DNA of 64,000 bases from Oribacterium asaccharolyticum ACB7 (GCF_000238075.1 NZ_JH414506.1:271141-335140), one strand, 5' to 3'. Shown: positions 52,176 through 60,932, counted from the first letter of the stretch. Notes: a model not told the origin generated them from the letters alone. A program made the numbers and translations.

Positions 52176-52357
52176 ATTCTTCCTCCTCTACTCTTTACCC
52201 TTTTACCACTCTCCCCATCAGGAAGTTCAGCTAGGTATGCTAACATAGGCGGAAAAGACTTGTCAATTTATATCTCGGCATTACAGAAAAACTTTCCTTA
52301 AGCCGTCGGGCCAAGCATTGAAGCTTTTCGACTTCTTCGATCTCCGGCACCGATACT

Positions 52358-54607
52358 TTATTCCTCTTTCGGGCTCCAGTACCTAATCTTTACATACTGT
52401 ACCCCTTCCGGGCTTTCCCAACGAATCCAGTCCTCTCCTTCGTAGGAATAATCCTCTACAAAGGCTGTTCCGGAAATGGGGATATACTCCGGGATGTCAT
52501 CCGGGGTAAAGTTGAAGACCTTGGTTCCGTCCTCAAGGGAATACTCCATGGACTCGTCCAGATGAATGCCTTCCAGCTTCTTCACCCAGTAACGGACGGT
52601 TTTGCCGTTTTCCTCGGTCTCACCGGAAAACCAATAGAGTCTGAAGTTTGCGTTTTCCGGAATTTCTTCCTGATCGTGCAGCTCGATATTCAGGGCACCG
52701 TCATGACCGGGATGCTCGCTCTCATGCGTTGCCTGCTCCGCCTGTACAGCCGCTTTCTTCAGTTCCTCCGCTTTCTTCAGTTCCTCCGCTTTCTTCAGTT
52801 CTTCCGCCTTCTTCTGCTCTTCTGCCAGCTTTTCTTCCTCGGATAAAGGCGCAAAGTTCTTCTCTTCCTCTGCCAGCATTGGCTCTACATCAATACTTTT
52901 CTCTTCGTTATTTCTTAAAGTAATCTCTGTTGTACCCTCTTCCGGAATATAGAAGTTTCCGGAATATTTTCCGTGGGGAGAGTTAATCAGGCGGTTATCT
53001 GCTACAGTAATCTTCTTCATATCCCCGTAAAGCTTTTCAAAATGAATGGAAGCCAGGGCATTGCCGTAAAAATCATTGTCGGTTCCGGTCTGAATCAAGA
53101 GATTTCTTTTAATAGAAATGTTTTGGTTATCATCAAAGTTGTAGCCGGGGAAAACGGTGCTGACACGTAGGCCCGGACCGGATGTGATGTCCTTCACCAG
53201 ATTTCCTTCAATGCGATGGTTCGCACCGCCGTGGAGGGCAATGCCGGAAGCTCGCCAGGTCAGCTCTACCGTGTTGTTTAAAAAGGCATTGTTCTCCGCA
53301 GGCTTGGATTCTGTATGGATATAACGAACCTGTTCTACCCCATTGACATTTTCCTTGATTTCCAGAACTGCCTTGCTGGCAAAGGTTGCCAGACCGTCAT
53401 CTCCATTTCCACGGATATTGGAGTTCTGCACCTTGGAATTCTTGGTTCCCTGGGCAAAGTTCACGCCGTCCGCAAAGTTGTTTCGAATACGGCTGTTGGA
53501 AACGGTCAGCTTGTCGGTGTATTTCATTTTATCCGCTTCCACATAGTCTCCTACCCAGATTCCGCACTCAAAATGCTCAAGCCAGAGGTCATGGAGCTTG
53601 GAATTCTCTCCCAAAACGCCGGCGATTCCCTTGTAATTTGCCTCCTGATGAAAACGGGACTTTAATTCGGAATCCATGTATAGGTTATCCATCTCAACAT
53701 TTGAGCTGCTGTCCAGAAACTCGATGCCGCCTCCGGCCTGCTCCTCAGAGGTAAAATGAAGCCGGGTGTACCAGATTCCTGCACCGGTAATCCGCATATC
53801 TGTAGCACTTAGCACCAGCTTTTGGTCAAAATCGAAGGTACCCTCCGGAATATATAAGGTCTTGTTCTCCGCATCCGCGTCTTTCAGGGCATCCAGAAAT
53901 GCTTTGGAATCGTCCTGTCCGTCGTTTGGCACCGCGCTGTAAGGAGCGTCTGTGATGGAAATGCTGTTGCTTGGGGCGCCCTTTGCTTCCGGCGCCTGCT
54001 CCAGCTCGATAAAGTCGATTCCCAGTTCATCCGCTTTTTTATCGGTTCTGCGGATGGTGAGTACGTCACCCGTTTCCAGTTCCATTAGTTCCTTGCTGTC
54101 ATTTTCCAAGAGAAAATGTCTCTCATCAAAACGAAAACGAGAATGAGAGTCGGCTATATTTTCATCAAAAACATCATTTTCCTTCACATACTGCCAAGCA
54201 GAACTGTTGTCCAGCTCCAGCGTTTTCTTTCCAAGAAGCTCTCCATTTCTCTCCACAGAAATCTCCAGTTCTCCGGATGCATCCTCCGGCATAGTAAAAC
54301 GAAGAGTCATGGCATTGGCCGTCTTCTTTACCGTAAAGCGTACTGAAGAATCCTCCTTGGTCAACTGCACATAGCTTTGGTTGGAAGCCTCCATCTCCAC
54401 TTCATCGTAAGCAGTGGAGTGCTTCAGCACCGCATCTCTTCCAACTCCCTCTTCCGCCTCGTAGCGAATGTAGGGAAGCTTGGCGCCGTAGCCCTGGCTT
54501 TCCTTCGCCCAAAGCTCTGTCCTCGTTTCCGCAAATGCGGTTCCATGGGAAAGAAGCCCCAGGCCGGTCATAGTCAAGAGTAACGTAAGTTGTTTTCTGA
54601 ATTTCAT
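52358..54607 (-). CDS. Secreted right-handed beta-helix protein, GH87/pectate-lyase-like
   Basis: A 749-residue exported protein. A signal peptide (about 1-26, ending GTAFA) is followed by a CBM-like domain (about 30-185; YIRYEAEEG opening, GIDFIELEQAP close). The beta-helix begins with the pectate-lyase-3 style APYSAVPNDGQDDSKAF (about 198-215) and runs to about 560; NFADGVNFAQGT and NIRGNGDDGLA resemble the acidic active-site turns of GH87 alpha-1,3-glucanases. Then comes a coiled-coil linker with three AEELKK repeats and a C-terminal domain with YWFSGETEENGKTVRYW. No sortase motif or membrane anchor is seen. The ATG at 54607 has AGGA upstream. The substrate is inferred from motifs only. 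Confidence 0.75.
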   Translation of the reverse strand: MKFRKQLTLLLTMTGLGLLSHGTAFAETRTELWAKESQGYGAKLPYIRYEAEEGVGRDAVLKHSTAYDEVEMEASNQSYVQLTKEDSSVRFTVKKTANAMTLRFTMPEDASGELEISVERNGELLGKKTLELDNSSAWQYVKENDVFDENIADSHSRFRFDERHFLLENDSKELMELETGDVLTIRRTDKKADELGIDFIELEQAPEAKGAPSNSISITDAPYSAVPNDGQDDSKAFLDALKDADAENKTLYIPEGTFDFDQKLVLSATDMRITGAGIWYTRLHFTSEEQAGGGIEFLDSSSNVEMDNLYMDSELKSRFHQEANYKGIAGVLGENSKLHDLWLEHFECGIWVGDYVEADKMKYTDKLTVSNSRIRNNFADGVNFAQGTKNSKVQNSNIRGNGDDGLATFASKAVLEIKENVNGVEQVRYIHTESKPAENNAFLNNTVELTWRASGIALHGGANHRIEGNLVKDITSGPGLRVSTVFPGYNFDDNQNISIKRNLLIQTGTDNDFYGNALASIHFEKLYGDMKKITVADNRLINSPHGKYSGNFYIPEEGTTEITLRNNEEKSIDVEPMLAEEEKNFAPLSEEEKLAEEQKKAEELKKAEELKKAEELKKAAVQAEQATHESEHPGHDGALNIELHDQEEIPENANFRLYWFSGETEENGKTVRYWVKKLEGIHLDESMEYSLEDGTKVFNFTPDDIPEYIPISGTAFVEDYSYEGEDWIRWESPEGVQYVKIRYWSPKEE

Positions 54608-54816
54608 TCTTCTTCCTTTCTTCTCCAAAAAAGTTACTGTAGTTTTTCGACTCAGCTTTTTTAGTTTAGAAGGAAATTCAGAAAAAATGATTATTAATTT
54701 TGAATGAAATATTAAATAAATTCAAAATTTGCTGTAATTTATTTTTTTAGATTATACCCGCTATTCTCATAACCATAGTTTCAAAAGAGATAACTCGCTC
54801 TTTGTATAAGAGACTT

Positions 54817-54855
54817 TAACGAAACACCGCACGCTACACGCACGATACTCACTTA
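54817..54855 (+). repeat. Dispersed palindromic repeat, copy 5
   Basis: TAACGAAACACCGCACGCTA then CACGCACGATACTCACTTA: the most diverged copy, with changes in both arms. It sits immediately beyond the rplA terminator, as copy 4 does for rplL. Confidence 0.55.
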
Positions 54856-54895
54856 AAAAAAAAGACTACCCAAATCTTTGACTTGAGTAGTCTTT
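54855..54895 (-). terminator. Terminator of the rpmG-secE-nusG-rplK-rplA operon
   Basis: On the minus strand AAAGACTACTCAAG pairs with TTGGGTAGTCTTT, followed by a run of T residues, 11 bases after the rplA stop. It ends the operon before the inserted genes. Confidence 0.9.
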
Positions 54896-54905
54896 AGAAA
54901 TTTCA

Positions 54906-55598
54906 TTATGCTCCGAACTGCACTGCATCCAGCTTAACTCCGGGCCCCATAGTGGAAGTCAAAGTAATGGACTTCATATAAGCTCCCTTTAAGCTTGACG
55001 GACGAGCCTTAACGATAGCTGCCATTAAAGCATCCAGGTTGGACTTTAACTGCTCTTCAGTGAAGGAAGCCTTTCCAACAGGAACGTGGATGATGTTTGC
55101 CTTGTCCAGTCTGTACTCTACCTTACCGGCCTTAGTATCTGCGATAGCCTTCGCTACATCCATCGTAACGGTTCCGAGCTTCGGGTTCGGCATCAAGCCC
55201 TTCGGTCCGAGTAAACGTCCGATACGTCCTACTACACCCATCATGTCGGGAGTTGCGATAACAACATCGTAGTCGAACCAACCGCCCTGAATTCTTGGTA
55301 CAAGGTCATCCGCACCAACGAAATCCGCACCTGCAGCCAAAGCCTCGTCAGCCTTAGCATCCTTAGCGAAAACCAAGATACGAACATTCTTACCGGTTCC
55401 TGCAGGAAGAACAACGGATCCTCTAACCTGCTGATCGGCGTGACGTCCGTCACAACCGGTTCTGATGTGTAACTCTACAGTCTCATCAAACTTTGCAGTT
55501 GCATTCTTCTTTACCATGGAAATTGCATCTGCTTCACTGTACTTAACCTGTCTATCTACAGCCTTTGCCACTTCGGCATATCTCTTACCCTGTTTCAT
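54906..55598 (-). CDS. rplA: 50S ribosomal protein L1
   Basis: 230 residues, full length. It binds 23S rRNA at the mobile L1 stalk and in many bacteria represses its own operon. Diagnostic blocks are [59 protein letters not shown] and [11 protein letters not shown]. It follows rplK by 20 bases and is followed by a terminator, not by rplJ. Confidence 0.98.
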   Translation of the reverse strand: MKQGKRYAEVAKAVDRQVKYSEADAISMVKKNATAKFDETVELHIRTGCDGRHADQQVRGSVVLPAGTGKNVRILVFAKDAKADEALAAGADFVGADDLVPRIQGGWFDYDVVIATPDMMGVVGRIGRLLGPKGLMPNPKLGTVTMDVAKAIADTKAGKVEYRLDKANIIHVPVGKASFTEEQLKSNLDALMAAIVKARPSSLKGAYMKSITLTSTMGPGVKLDAVQFGA

Positions 55599-55618
55599 TT
55601 AACAATCGCCTCCCCTTC

Positions 55619-56044
55619 TTATTGTTCTACGTTGACACCCATGGATCTGCAGGTTCCTGCGATCATGGACATTGCAGCTTCAATCGATGCAGCATTTAAG
55701 TCTTTCATCTTTGTCTCTGCAATCTTCTGAAGGTCAGCCTTGGAGATGGTTGCAACTTTATTCTTATTCGGCTCGCCGGATGCCTTCTGCAGCTTACATG
55801 CTTTCTTAATGAGAACAGCAGCCGGAGGAGTCTTTGTAATAAAGCTGAAACTTCTATCTGCATAAACTGTGATAACTACGGGGATGATCATATCGCCTTC
55901 ATTTGCAGTTCTGGCATTGAACTCCTTTGTGAATGCAACGATATTAACACCGTGTTGTCCTAAAGCGGGACCAACGGGGGGAGCCGGAGTTGCTTTTCCA
56001 GCCGGAATCTGTAACTTAATGTAACCTTCTACTTTCTTTGCCAT
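55619..56044 (-). CDS. rplK: 50S ribosomal protein L11
   Basis: 141 residues. It forms the GTPase-associated centre with the 1070 region of 23S rRNA and takes part in the stringent response. The N-terminal Pro-rich segment ([26 protein letters not shown]) and the C-terminal rRNA-binding domain ([24 protein letters not shown]) are complete. The 108-base gap after nusG contains a hairpin (GCTTG-CAAAG-CAAGC) and GTGGGAGGG, a possible L1-binding leader, though this is not certain. Confidence 0.98.
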   Translation of the reverse strand: MAKKVEGYIKLQIPAGKATPAPPVGPALGQHGVNIVAFTKEFNARTANEGDMIIPVVITVYADRSFSFITKTPPAAVLIKKACKLQKASGEPNKNKVATISKADLQKIAETKMKDLNAASIEAAMSMIAGTCRSMGVNVEQ

Positions 56045-56152
56045 ATAGGCACCTCCTTGTGGTAATTGCGGGTAAACCCTCCCACGAGCTTGCTTTGCAA
56101 GCGGTGGCTAAATGTACTCCATGGGATAAAATCCCTCGGGTATTACCAAATA

Positions 56153-56683
56153 TTATCTTAACTTTTGCACTTCACCGTAGGACAATTCTACCGGGGTATC
56201 CCTTCCGAACATCTCTACATTAATGGTGACAGTCTTCTTTTGGTCATTGATTTGTGTAATGACACCAATGGTATCTCTCCATGTGCCGGAAATAACGGTA
56301 ACGGTATCTCCCACTGCGAAATCCACCAGTACCTCGGATTTTCTATATCCCAAGGTCAGGATTTCTTCTTCGGAAAGCGGTACCGGCTTGGATCCGGGAC
56401 CCACAAAGCCTGTTACTCCTCTGGTATTTCGAACCACGTACCAAGTTTCATCGTTCATGACCATGTTCACAAGAACATAGCCCGGAAACATCTTCTTGTC
56501 CGTCTTCTTCTCTACACCGTTCTTCACTTCAATAACCGGTTGCATGGGAACACTGACCTCTAAAATCACATCTTGAAGACCACGGTTATCAATGGTTTTT
56601 TCCAAATCCATCTTGACCTTATTCTCATAACCCGAGTAGGTATGCGCTACATACCAGCGGGCTTCTGTGTTTTTCTCTGCCAT
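56153..56683 (-). CDS. nusG: Transcription termination/antitermination protein NusG
   Basis: 176 residues: the NGN domain (ARWYVAHTYSGYENKVKMDLE; KMFPGYVLVNMVMNDETWYVVRNT) binds the RNA polymerase clamp, and the KOW domain (FAVGDTVTVISGTWRDTIGVI) contacts S10 or Rho. It is of normal length without inserts and starts 10 bases after secE. Confidence 0.98.
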   Translation of the reverse strand: MAEKNTEARWYVAHTYSGYENKVKMDLEKTIDNRGLQDVILEVSVPMQPVIEVKNGVEKKTDKKMFPGYVLVNMVMNDETWYVVRNTRGVTGFVGPGSKPVPLSEEEILTLGYRKSEVLVDFAVGDTVTVISGTWRDTIGVITQINDQKKTVTINVEMFGRDTPVELSYGEVQKLR

Positions 56684-56693
56684 TATCCCACCT

Positions 56694-56894
56694 TTACTTT
56701 ACAAGAACCAATCCAAGACCCCATTTCATGGCAATGTCTAAACCGGTAATCAGCATACCAATTAAAACACTGATGGCAATTGTGGCTATGGACTGCTTAA
56801 TAACAGTCGGCCGTGTTGGGAAGACAATCTTCTTGAATTCCGCTTCCAACCCCGACACAAAAGAACCCAGTCCGGACTTATTCTCTCCTTGCAT
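56694..56894 (-). CDS. secE: Preprotein translocase subunit SecE
   Basis: A 66-residue single-span protein of the SecYEG channel. The amphipathic helix (LEAEFKKIVFPTRPTVIKQS) precedes the membrane helix (IATIAISVLIGMLITGLDIA), the short Firmicute form. Its ATG shares a base with the stop codon of rpmG (TAATG), so translation is coupled. Confidence 0.95.
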   Translation of the reverse strand: MQGENKSGLGSFVSGLEAEFKKIVFPTRPTVIKQSIATIAISVLIGMLITGLDIAMKWGLGLVLVK

Positions 56895-57043
56895 TATTTT
56901 GTCTCCTTATGCAACGTGTGCTTTTTGCAGAACTTGCAATACTTGGTCACTTCCATACGCTCAGGATGAAGTTTCTTCTCCTTCGTAATGAAGTAATTTC
57001 TTTGCTTACATTCTGTACATGCTAATATAATCTTTGTACGCAC
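56894..57043 (-). CDS. rpmG: 50S ribosomal protein L33
   Basis: 49 residues. Reading from a GTG at 57043 with GGAGG eight bases upstream gives [18 protein letters not shown], then [20 protein letters not shown] and [10 protein letters not shown]. Four cysteines (CTEC, CKFC) make it the zinc-binding form of L33. It leads the secE-nusG-rplK-rplA operon. An in-frame GTG three codons upstream is possible but lies closer to the ribosome site than usual. Confidence 0.95.
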   Translation of the reverse strand: MRTKIILACTECKQRNYFITKEKKLHPERMEVTKYCKFCKKHTLHKETK

Positions 57044-57127
57044 GGCTTTCACCTCCAATGATTTTTAACTTCGCATGACTACGAAATTAGTGCATAAAAA
57101 ATAGGGCAATGCCCCAAGTACCATGCA

Positions 57128-57156
57128 AGTCTAACATGGACAGGGCGCCCCGTCAA
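57128..57156 (-). promoter_or_regulatory. Promoter of rpmG-secE-nusG-rplK-rplA
   Basis: TTGACG (57151-57156), 17 bases, TAGACT (57128-57133) on the minus strand. A GC-rich stretch just downstream (GGGGCATTGCCCT) could form a hairpin at the start of the leader. Confidence 0.65.
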
Positions 57157-57174
57157 GCAGTATTTTGAGGTGCT

Positions 57175-57244
57175 TTGGAACCGAGCTGTAGGTTTTAGGA
57201 GTCTTGGAACCGAGCTGTAGGTTTTAGGAGTCTTGGAACCGAGC
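57175..57244 (+). repeat. 29-bp tandem repeat, 2.4 copies
   Basis: The unit begins TTGGAACCGAGCTGTAGG and ends TTTTAGGAGTC. It is present exactly twice (57175-57203, 57204-57232), with a third partial copy of 12 bases. It lies in the intergenic region just upstream of the ribosomal operon promoter. No CRISPR-like spacers. Confidence 0.85.
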
Positions 57245-57301
57245 CGGCAACTTCTCTTCCGTGCATTCGCTCTTGCCCGGTTTCACCCCGACAAGAGTAA
57301 A

Positions 57302-57865
57302 TCAGCTTTGCCCTCTTAATGTAACTTCCGTCTTATAATGCTTTGTCGCCTTGATGAACTTTGTGAAAATGTCCTTGGTTTTTACCTTCAGCGTAGCAAT
57401 ATTATGACAGGGATGCGCACCAAGATATTCGTCCTTCAGAAGATCCCTGTCCACCAAAAGTTCCACCAAGCCTTCTTTATCATGCATTAGACCAAAAACC
57501 GACGCAGACCCCGGTGTACATCCGAGTACTCGTTCCATTTCCTCCGCCTCCGCAAAGGAAAGATGGCCACAACCGATTTCTCGCGAAAGCTCTGCCGTCT
57601 TAAAGGGCTTATTCCCCGGCATCATAAGAAGGTAATAAAAGCTGTGTTTACTATTGGTAAGGAAAAGATTTTTACAAACCTTCGCCCCCAAAGCACTGGA
57701 AACCTCCTCGCAATCCTCCATGGTATGGGCTTCTGCATGATCCGCGCGTTCATAGGGGATTCCCAGTTTGTCCAAATAATCATAAACCACGATTTCCTTC
57801 CGGCTTCTTCCTTCGTCACTCTCCGGTCTTCCTTTTTCCACAGTTAATTTCATGTCAATGCCCAT
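57302..57865 (-). CDS. ProX/YbaK-type aminoacyl-tRNA editing protein
   Basis: A 187-residue free-standing editing domain related to the insertion domain of prolyl-tRNA synthetase. Such ProX (PrdX) proteins hydrolyse Ala-tRNA-Pro and YbaK relatives hydrolyse Cys-tRNA-Pro. Blocks typical of ProX are YERADHAEAHTMEDCEEVSS, KNLFLTNSKHSFYYLLMMPG, TPGSASVFGLMHDK and GAHPCHNIATLKV. The start at 57865 follows AGGAAGGGG; an ATG four codons later is an alternative. It stands alone between the ribosomal operon and a divergent protease gene. Confidence 0.9.
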   Translation of the reverse strand: MGIDMKLTVEKGRPESDEGRSRKEIVVYDYLDKLGIPYERADHAEAHTMEDCEEVSSALGAKVCKNLFLTNSKHSFYYLLMMPGNKPFKTAELSREIGCGHLSFAEAEEMERVLGCTPGSASVFGLMHDKEGLVELLVDRDLLKDEYLGAHPCHNIATLKVKTKDIFTKFIKATKHYKTEVTLRGQS

Positions 57866-58086
57866 CCCCTTCCTGAATTACAAGATTCCTTCCATATAAT
57901 ATACGCTAATTATCTATCTTTTGAAAACAAGAAACCTTGCATAGGCAACAAATACTGTTCATTAAATTTACTTAATTTAATAGAGTTCTTGTGTATAAAG
58001 AAGGAATAGACTATATTTTCTCTAATAAAAAAATAGATTGGGTCGATAGAAAAAAGATTCGTTTTATAAATGTAAGGGAGAAAAAA

Positions 58087-58968
58087 ATGGAAACTAAAAT
58101 ATTTGATAAGAAAAAACTGCTCTTTTTATTCCTGCCTTTTGCGGTCATCATAATCTATGATATCATCGGAAACTTTATTACGGGAGCACTCTTTTGGGTT
58201 TTGGATTTGTTCCGTATTTCATTTGACTGGGTGAATAACACCCCCGCCTTTTTGGATGCTTTTCTGGCGACATGTTTATCTATTATTCTTTATATTTTTT
58301 ATCGGAAGGTCTTTCCGCGGAAAAAGGCGGAAATCCAGATTGCCCCATGGCAAGGATTATTATTTTCCGTCGTAATCGGTTTCGGCGCAGGCGGATTGTC
58401 CACCATCTGGCTTAACTTGGTTGACTTAGTTGCTTCGCATTTTTCTGCTTTGGGAGAGCAGGCCGAAGCTTTTTCCAGCATGTATGACGACTTGGAGAAA
58501 GGCTCCTATATCTGGACCTTCTTAGCGATTGTTGCAATCGGTCCTCTTGTGGAAGAAATTTTATTCAGAGGCGTTATTTTCCGTAGCTTTGAAGAAACCA
58601 CAGACCTTCCCTGGTTTCCTCTTCTTTTATCCGGCGTAATGTTCGGAATCTGGCACGGCAGCTTTATTCAGGCTGTATACACTGCCATGATGGGCATTAT
58701 TTTGGGCTATTATATTAAAAAGACCAGAACGCTCTTTTATGTTGTTCTTGCCCACGCAGTCAACAACTTAAGCGGAACCTTGCCTCCCGCCTTGGATACG
58801 GATTTTAACAACAGCCTTATCACCGTACTTTCCTATGTTTGCATTATTCCGATGTTTTGTATTCTTTACTATCTGCACAGACAGGGAAAAATGAAGGCTG
58901 AAGAGATCTCCGAATCGGAGCAAAGCCAGGAGGAAGAAGCAGTACAATTCGCAAGCAGCACCTGTTAA
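58087..58968 (+). CDS. CPBP-family intramembrane metalloprotease (Abi/CAAX-like)
   Basis: A 293-residue membrane protein with about eight helices. The CPBP motifs are intact: the Glu pair E156-E157 in GPLVEEILFRGVIFR, His190 in FGIWHGSFIQA, and the third motif VLAHAVNNLSG. In eukaryotes such enzymes cut prenylated CAAX proteins; in bacteria most members are uncharacterised, and some relate to bacteriocin self-immunity. The ATG at 58087 has GGGAG seven bases before; a longer version from 57991 lacks support. It is the only plus-strand gene for several kb and has its own terminator. Confidence 0.87.
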   Translation: METKIFDKKKLLFLFLPFAVIIIYDIIGNFITGALFWVLDLFRISFDWVNNTPAFLDAFLATCLSIILYIFYRKVFPRKKAEIQIAPWQGLLFSVVIGFGAGGLSTIWLNLVDLVASHFSALGEQAEAFSSMYDDLEKGSYIWTFLAIVAIGPLVEEILFRGVIFRSFEETTDLPWFPLLLSGVMFGIWHGSFIQAVYTAMMGIILGYYIKKTRTLFYVVLAHAVNNLSGTLPPALDTDFNNSLITVLSYVCIIPMFCILYYLHRQGKMKAEEISESEQSQEEEAVQFASSTC

Positions 58969-58976
58969 CCATTAAA

Positions 58977-59035
58977 TAAACAGCTCTCACCGAATGCAAT
59001 TTCTTGCTACTCTGTGAGGGCTGTTTCTTTCTTCA
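58977..59035 (+). terminator. Terminator of the CPBP protease gene
   Basis: AAACAGCTCTCAC (58978-58990) pairs with GTGAGGGCTGTTT (59014-59026) with one mismatch, followed by CTTTCTT. It lies 10 bases after the stop codon. Confidence 0.8.
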
Positions 59036-59127
59036 CTTTTCGGTTCTTAACTCACTTTTTAAGAAAAGAACTTTACCCGTTCTTGAATATTCTCCTTTCC
59101 TTGGCATCCTTTTCTGCATTTTGGGCA

Positions 59128-59163
59128 TAAAAACAGCGTAGCAGCCATAAAACTGCTACGCTT
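59128..59163 (-). terminator. Terminator of hsp20
   Basis: AGCGTAGCAG (59135-59144) and CTGCTACGCT (59153-59162) form a perfect 10-bp stem. On the minus strand GTTTTTATG follows. It lies about 50 bases after the hsp20 stop. Confidence 0.85.
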
Positions 59164-59211
59164 AAAAAGTCTAACTTTCGGGGTGCTTCACATTCAAAAC
59201 AGTCCCGTTTT

Positions 59212-59661
59212 TTAACCTTCAATCATAATCGGTTGCTTATCCGGAAGTTTCTTCTCCCCTTCCTTCGGGAAGGAAAGCTTCAGAACGCCCTGTTCAAACT
59301 TTGCTTTCACATCTTCCTGCTTAATGCTGTCTCCGACATAAAAGCTTCTCTGCATAGAGCCGGAGTAACGTTCCTGACGAATAAGTTTCCCTTTCTCATC
59401 CTTCTCTTCTTCATTTAAGCCCTTCACAGCACTGACCTGAAGATAGCCGTCATGAAGCTCTACCTTGATATCCTCTTTCTTAAATCCCGGAAGGTCGATA
59501 TCCATATCGTACTGTCCGTCCTTCTCATGAACATCCGTCTTCATCAATCTTCCACTGCGGTCTCCATAAAGCTTATTTTCTACTCTGCCAAGACCTCCGA
59601 AACTTGGAAAATCAAACCAATCATCAAATAAATTCTCTCCAAAAATGCTAGGTGCTAACAT
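59212..59661 (-). CDS. Small heat shock protein Hsp20 (alpha-crystallin family)
   Basis: An ATP-independent holdase chaperone of 149 residues. The N-terminal arm (to about 40; FDDWFDFPSF) leads to the alpha-crystallin domain (about 42-135; KTDVHEKDGQYDMDIDLPGF, VSAVKGLNEEEKDEKGKLIRQERYSG, FEQGVLKLSFPK), and a C-terminal extension with KQPIMIEG that may supply the I-x-I/V contact. AAGGAGG precedes the start. A CIRCE element overlaps a consensus promoter 130-170 bases upstream, so the gene belongs to the HrcA regulon, which is less usual for hsp20 than for groE or dnaK. Confidence 0.95.
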   Translation of the reverse strand: MLAPSIFGENLFDDWFDFPSFGGLGRVENKLYGDRSGRLMKTDVHEKDGQYDMDIDLPGFKKEDIKVELHDGYLQVSAVKGLNEEEKDEKGKLIRQERYSGSMQRSFYVGDSIKQEDVKAKFEQGVLKLSFPKEGEKKLPDKQPIMIEG

Positions 59662-59792
59662 ATCTTTTTCCTCCTTATACTCTTTTTTTGACTTCTAATT
59701 TCTTGTCGTTTTTTCAGCAAGGGGAAGAATCTTCATCATCGTGAGAACCTTTAAAGTCATTGCGGTCTTCTCTGTTCCTCTGCTTGATTATG

Positions 59793-59834
59793 ATTATACT
59801 CAAGTTGTTAGCACTGTCAAGTGTTGAGTGCTAA
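59793..59834 (-). promoter_or_regulatory. hsp20 promoter with CIRCE operator
   Basis: On the minus strand TTGACA (59815-59820), 16 bases, TATAAT (59793-59798): both hexamers are perfect consensus. The inverted repeat TTAGCACTC-N9-CAGTGCTAA (59808-59834) is CIRCE with one arm mismatch and contains the -35 hexamer in its centre, so HrcA would block polymerase directly. Confidence 0.88.
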
Positions 59835-59878
59835 TTTAGTTGTGAAAAATTTGTGTCTTTTTTAGTTAAGAATCAGCC

Positions 59879-60919
59879 TTACGCTTCCGTAAAGCTGATT
59901 CTTTGTGCCAAAACATCCACCTTCGCCATAATGCCAAAGGGAACAATCGCTCTCGGCGTGGCATGTCCTACATTCAGATTGAACACAATCGGAAGAGTGG
60001 GATTTCCAATCACTTCCGGAAGAATTTCCTGATACTCCTTGGAATAACGCTCATCCATGGGCTTCCCCACCAGCACACCGCTAAGGACTTCGAAAATACC
60101 GCTTTGCTTTAAGGCTTTGAGCATTTTCCTATACTTCTCCGGATTTGGCTGATTCTCACTACTTTCCAGCAAAAGAATCTTCCCTTTCCAGTCTGCCAAA
60201 TCCGGAAATAGTGCATACTTTTTGCATAAGCTGACAGAATCCTCGTGCCTCGTTGTGTCAAAGATATCATAGAGGGTATCTATACAGCCTCCTAAGATTT
60301 CTCCTTGAAAAACAGGACTGCCCTGTAAGAGTAGAAAGCCTTCATTCTCATGGCTAACTCGTTTTGTTCCTATTGCTTTCGGTCCAAAATCTGTCCGCTC
60401 CTCATACCAAATCGGACTCGGCTCAACACAACGAATGCTTCCGCTTTGAATCAATTCCGAAAAGTATTTTTCGCTGTAGGGCAGCATTTCCTCTTCCAAC
60501 TCACAAATATCCGGTAGAAAAGCCTGTCCGTAAAAGCTCTTAATCCCCAATTTATGAAGCATCAAGTGATTCATCGTGGTATCGGAAAAGCCAAGGAAAA
60601 TCTTTTGCCTTACGGCCTTTTCCAATTGCCCCTCTTCAAAAAGATAGGGTAGTAGGCGATAAGTATCCTCTCCCCCTATGGCACATAAAATCATATCTAT
60701 CGAATCGTCGGAAAAAGCCTGTAAGAGATCTTCTGCCCTCTTCTCCGGATGCTCTTTCAGATAGTCTAAGCCTTTCAAAGCATTTTCCATGAATTTCACT
60801 TCCAACCCAAAACGGCGTAGGCGTTCCAGGCCTATTTTTACTTCATGCTGCACAAAGTCTTCTCCCAGAACACCACTGGAGAGACTCACGATTGCCACTG
60901 TTTTTACCTTTTGCACCAC
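59879..60919 (-). CDS. LD-carboxypeptidase, peptidase family S66
   Basis: A 346-residue serine peptidase of the LdcA/MccF family. Members cleave the terminal D-Ala from murein tetrapeptides or, in the MccF branch, give resistance to microcin C-like compounds. The nucleophile Ser112 is in FLGFSDTTMNH. The catalytic Glu is expected in KILLLESSE and the His in NLNVGHATPRAIVPFG. It has no signal peptide, so it acts in the cytoplasm. The start is a GTG with AAGGAG upstream. Layout and length fit the MccF-like branch slightly better; this is uncertain. An inverted repeat (AAGAATCAGC/GCTGATTCTT) spans the stop codon without a T tract. Confidence 0.88.
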   Translation of the reverse strand: MVQKVKTVAIVSLSSGVLGEDFVQHEVKIGLERLRRFGLEVKFMENALKGLDYLKEHPEKRAEDLLQAFSDDSIDMILCAIGGEDTYRLLPYLFEEGQLEKAVRQKIFLGFSDTTMNHLMLHKLGIKSFYGQAFLPDICELEEEMLPYSEKYFSELIQSGSIRCVEPSPIWYEERTDFGPKAIGTKRVSHENEGFLLLQGSPVFQGEILGGCIDTLYDIFDTTRHEDSVSLCKKYALFPDLADWKGKILLLESSENQPNPEKYRKMLKALKQSGIFEVLSGVLVGKPMDERYSKEYQEILPEVIGNPTLPIVFNLNVGHATPRAIVPFGIMAKVDVLAQRISFTEA

Positions 60920-60932
60920 GCTTCTCCTTCCT

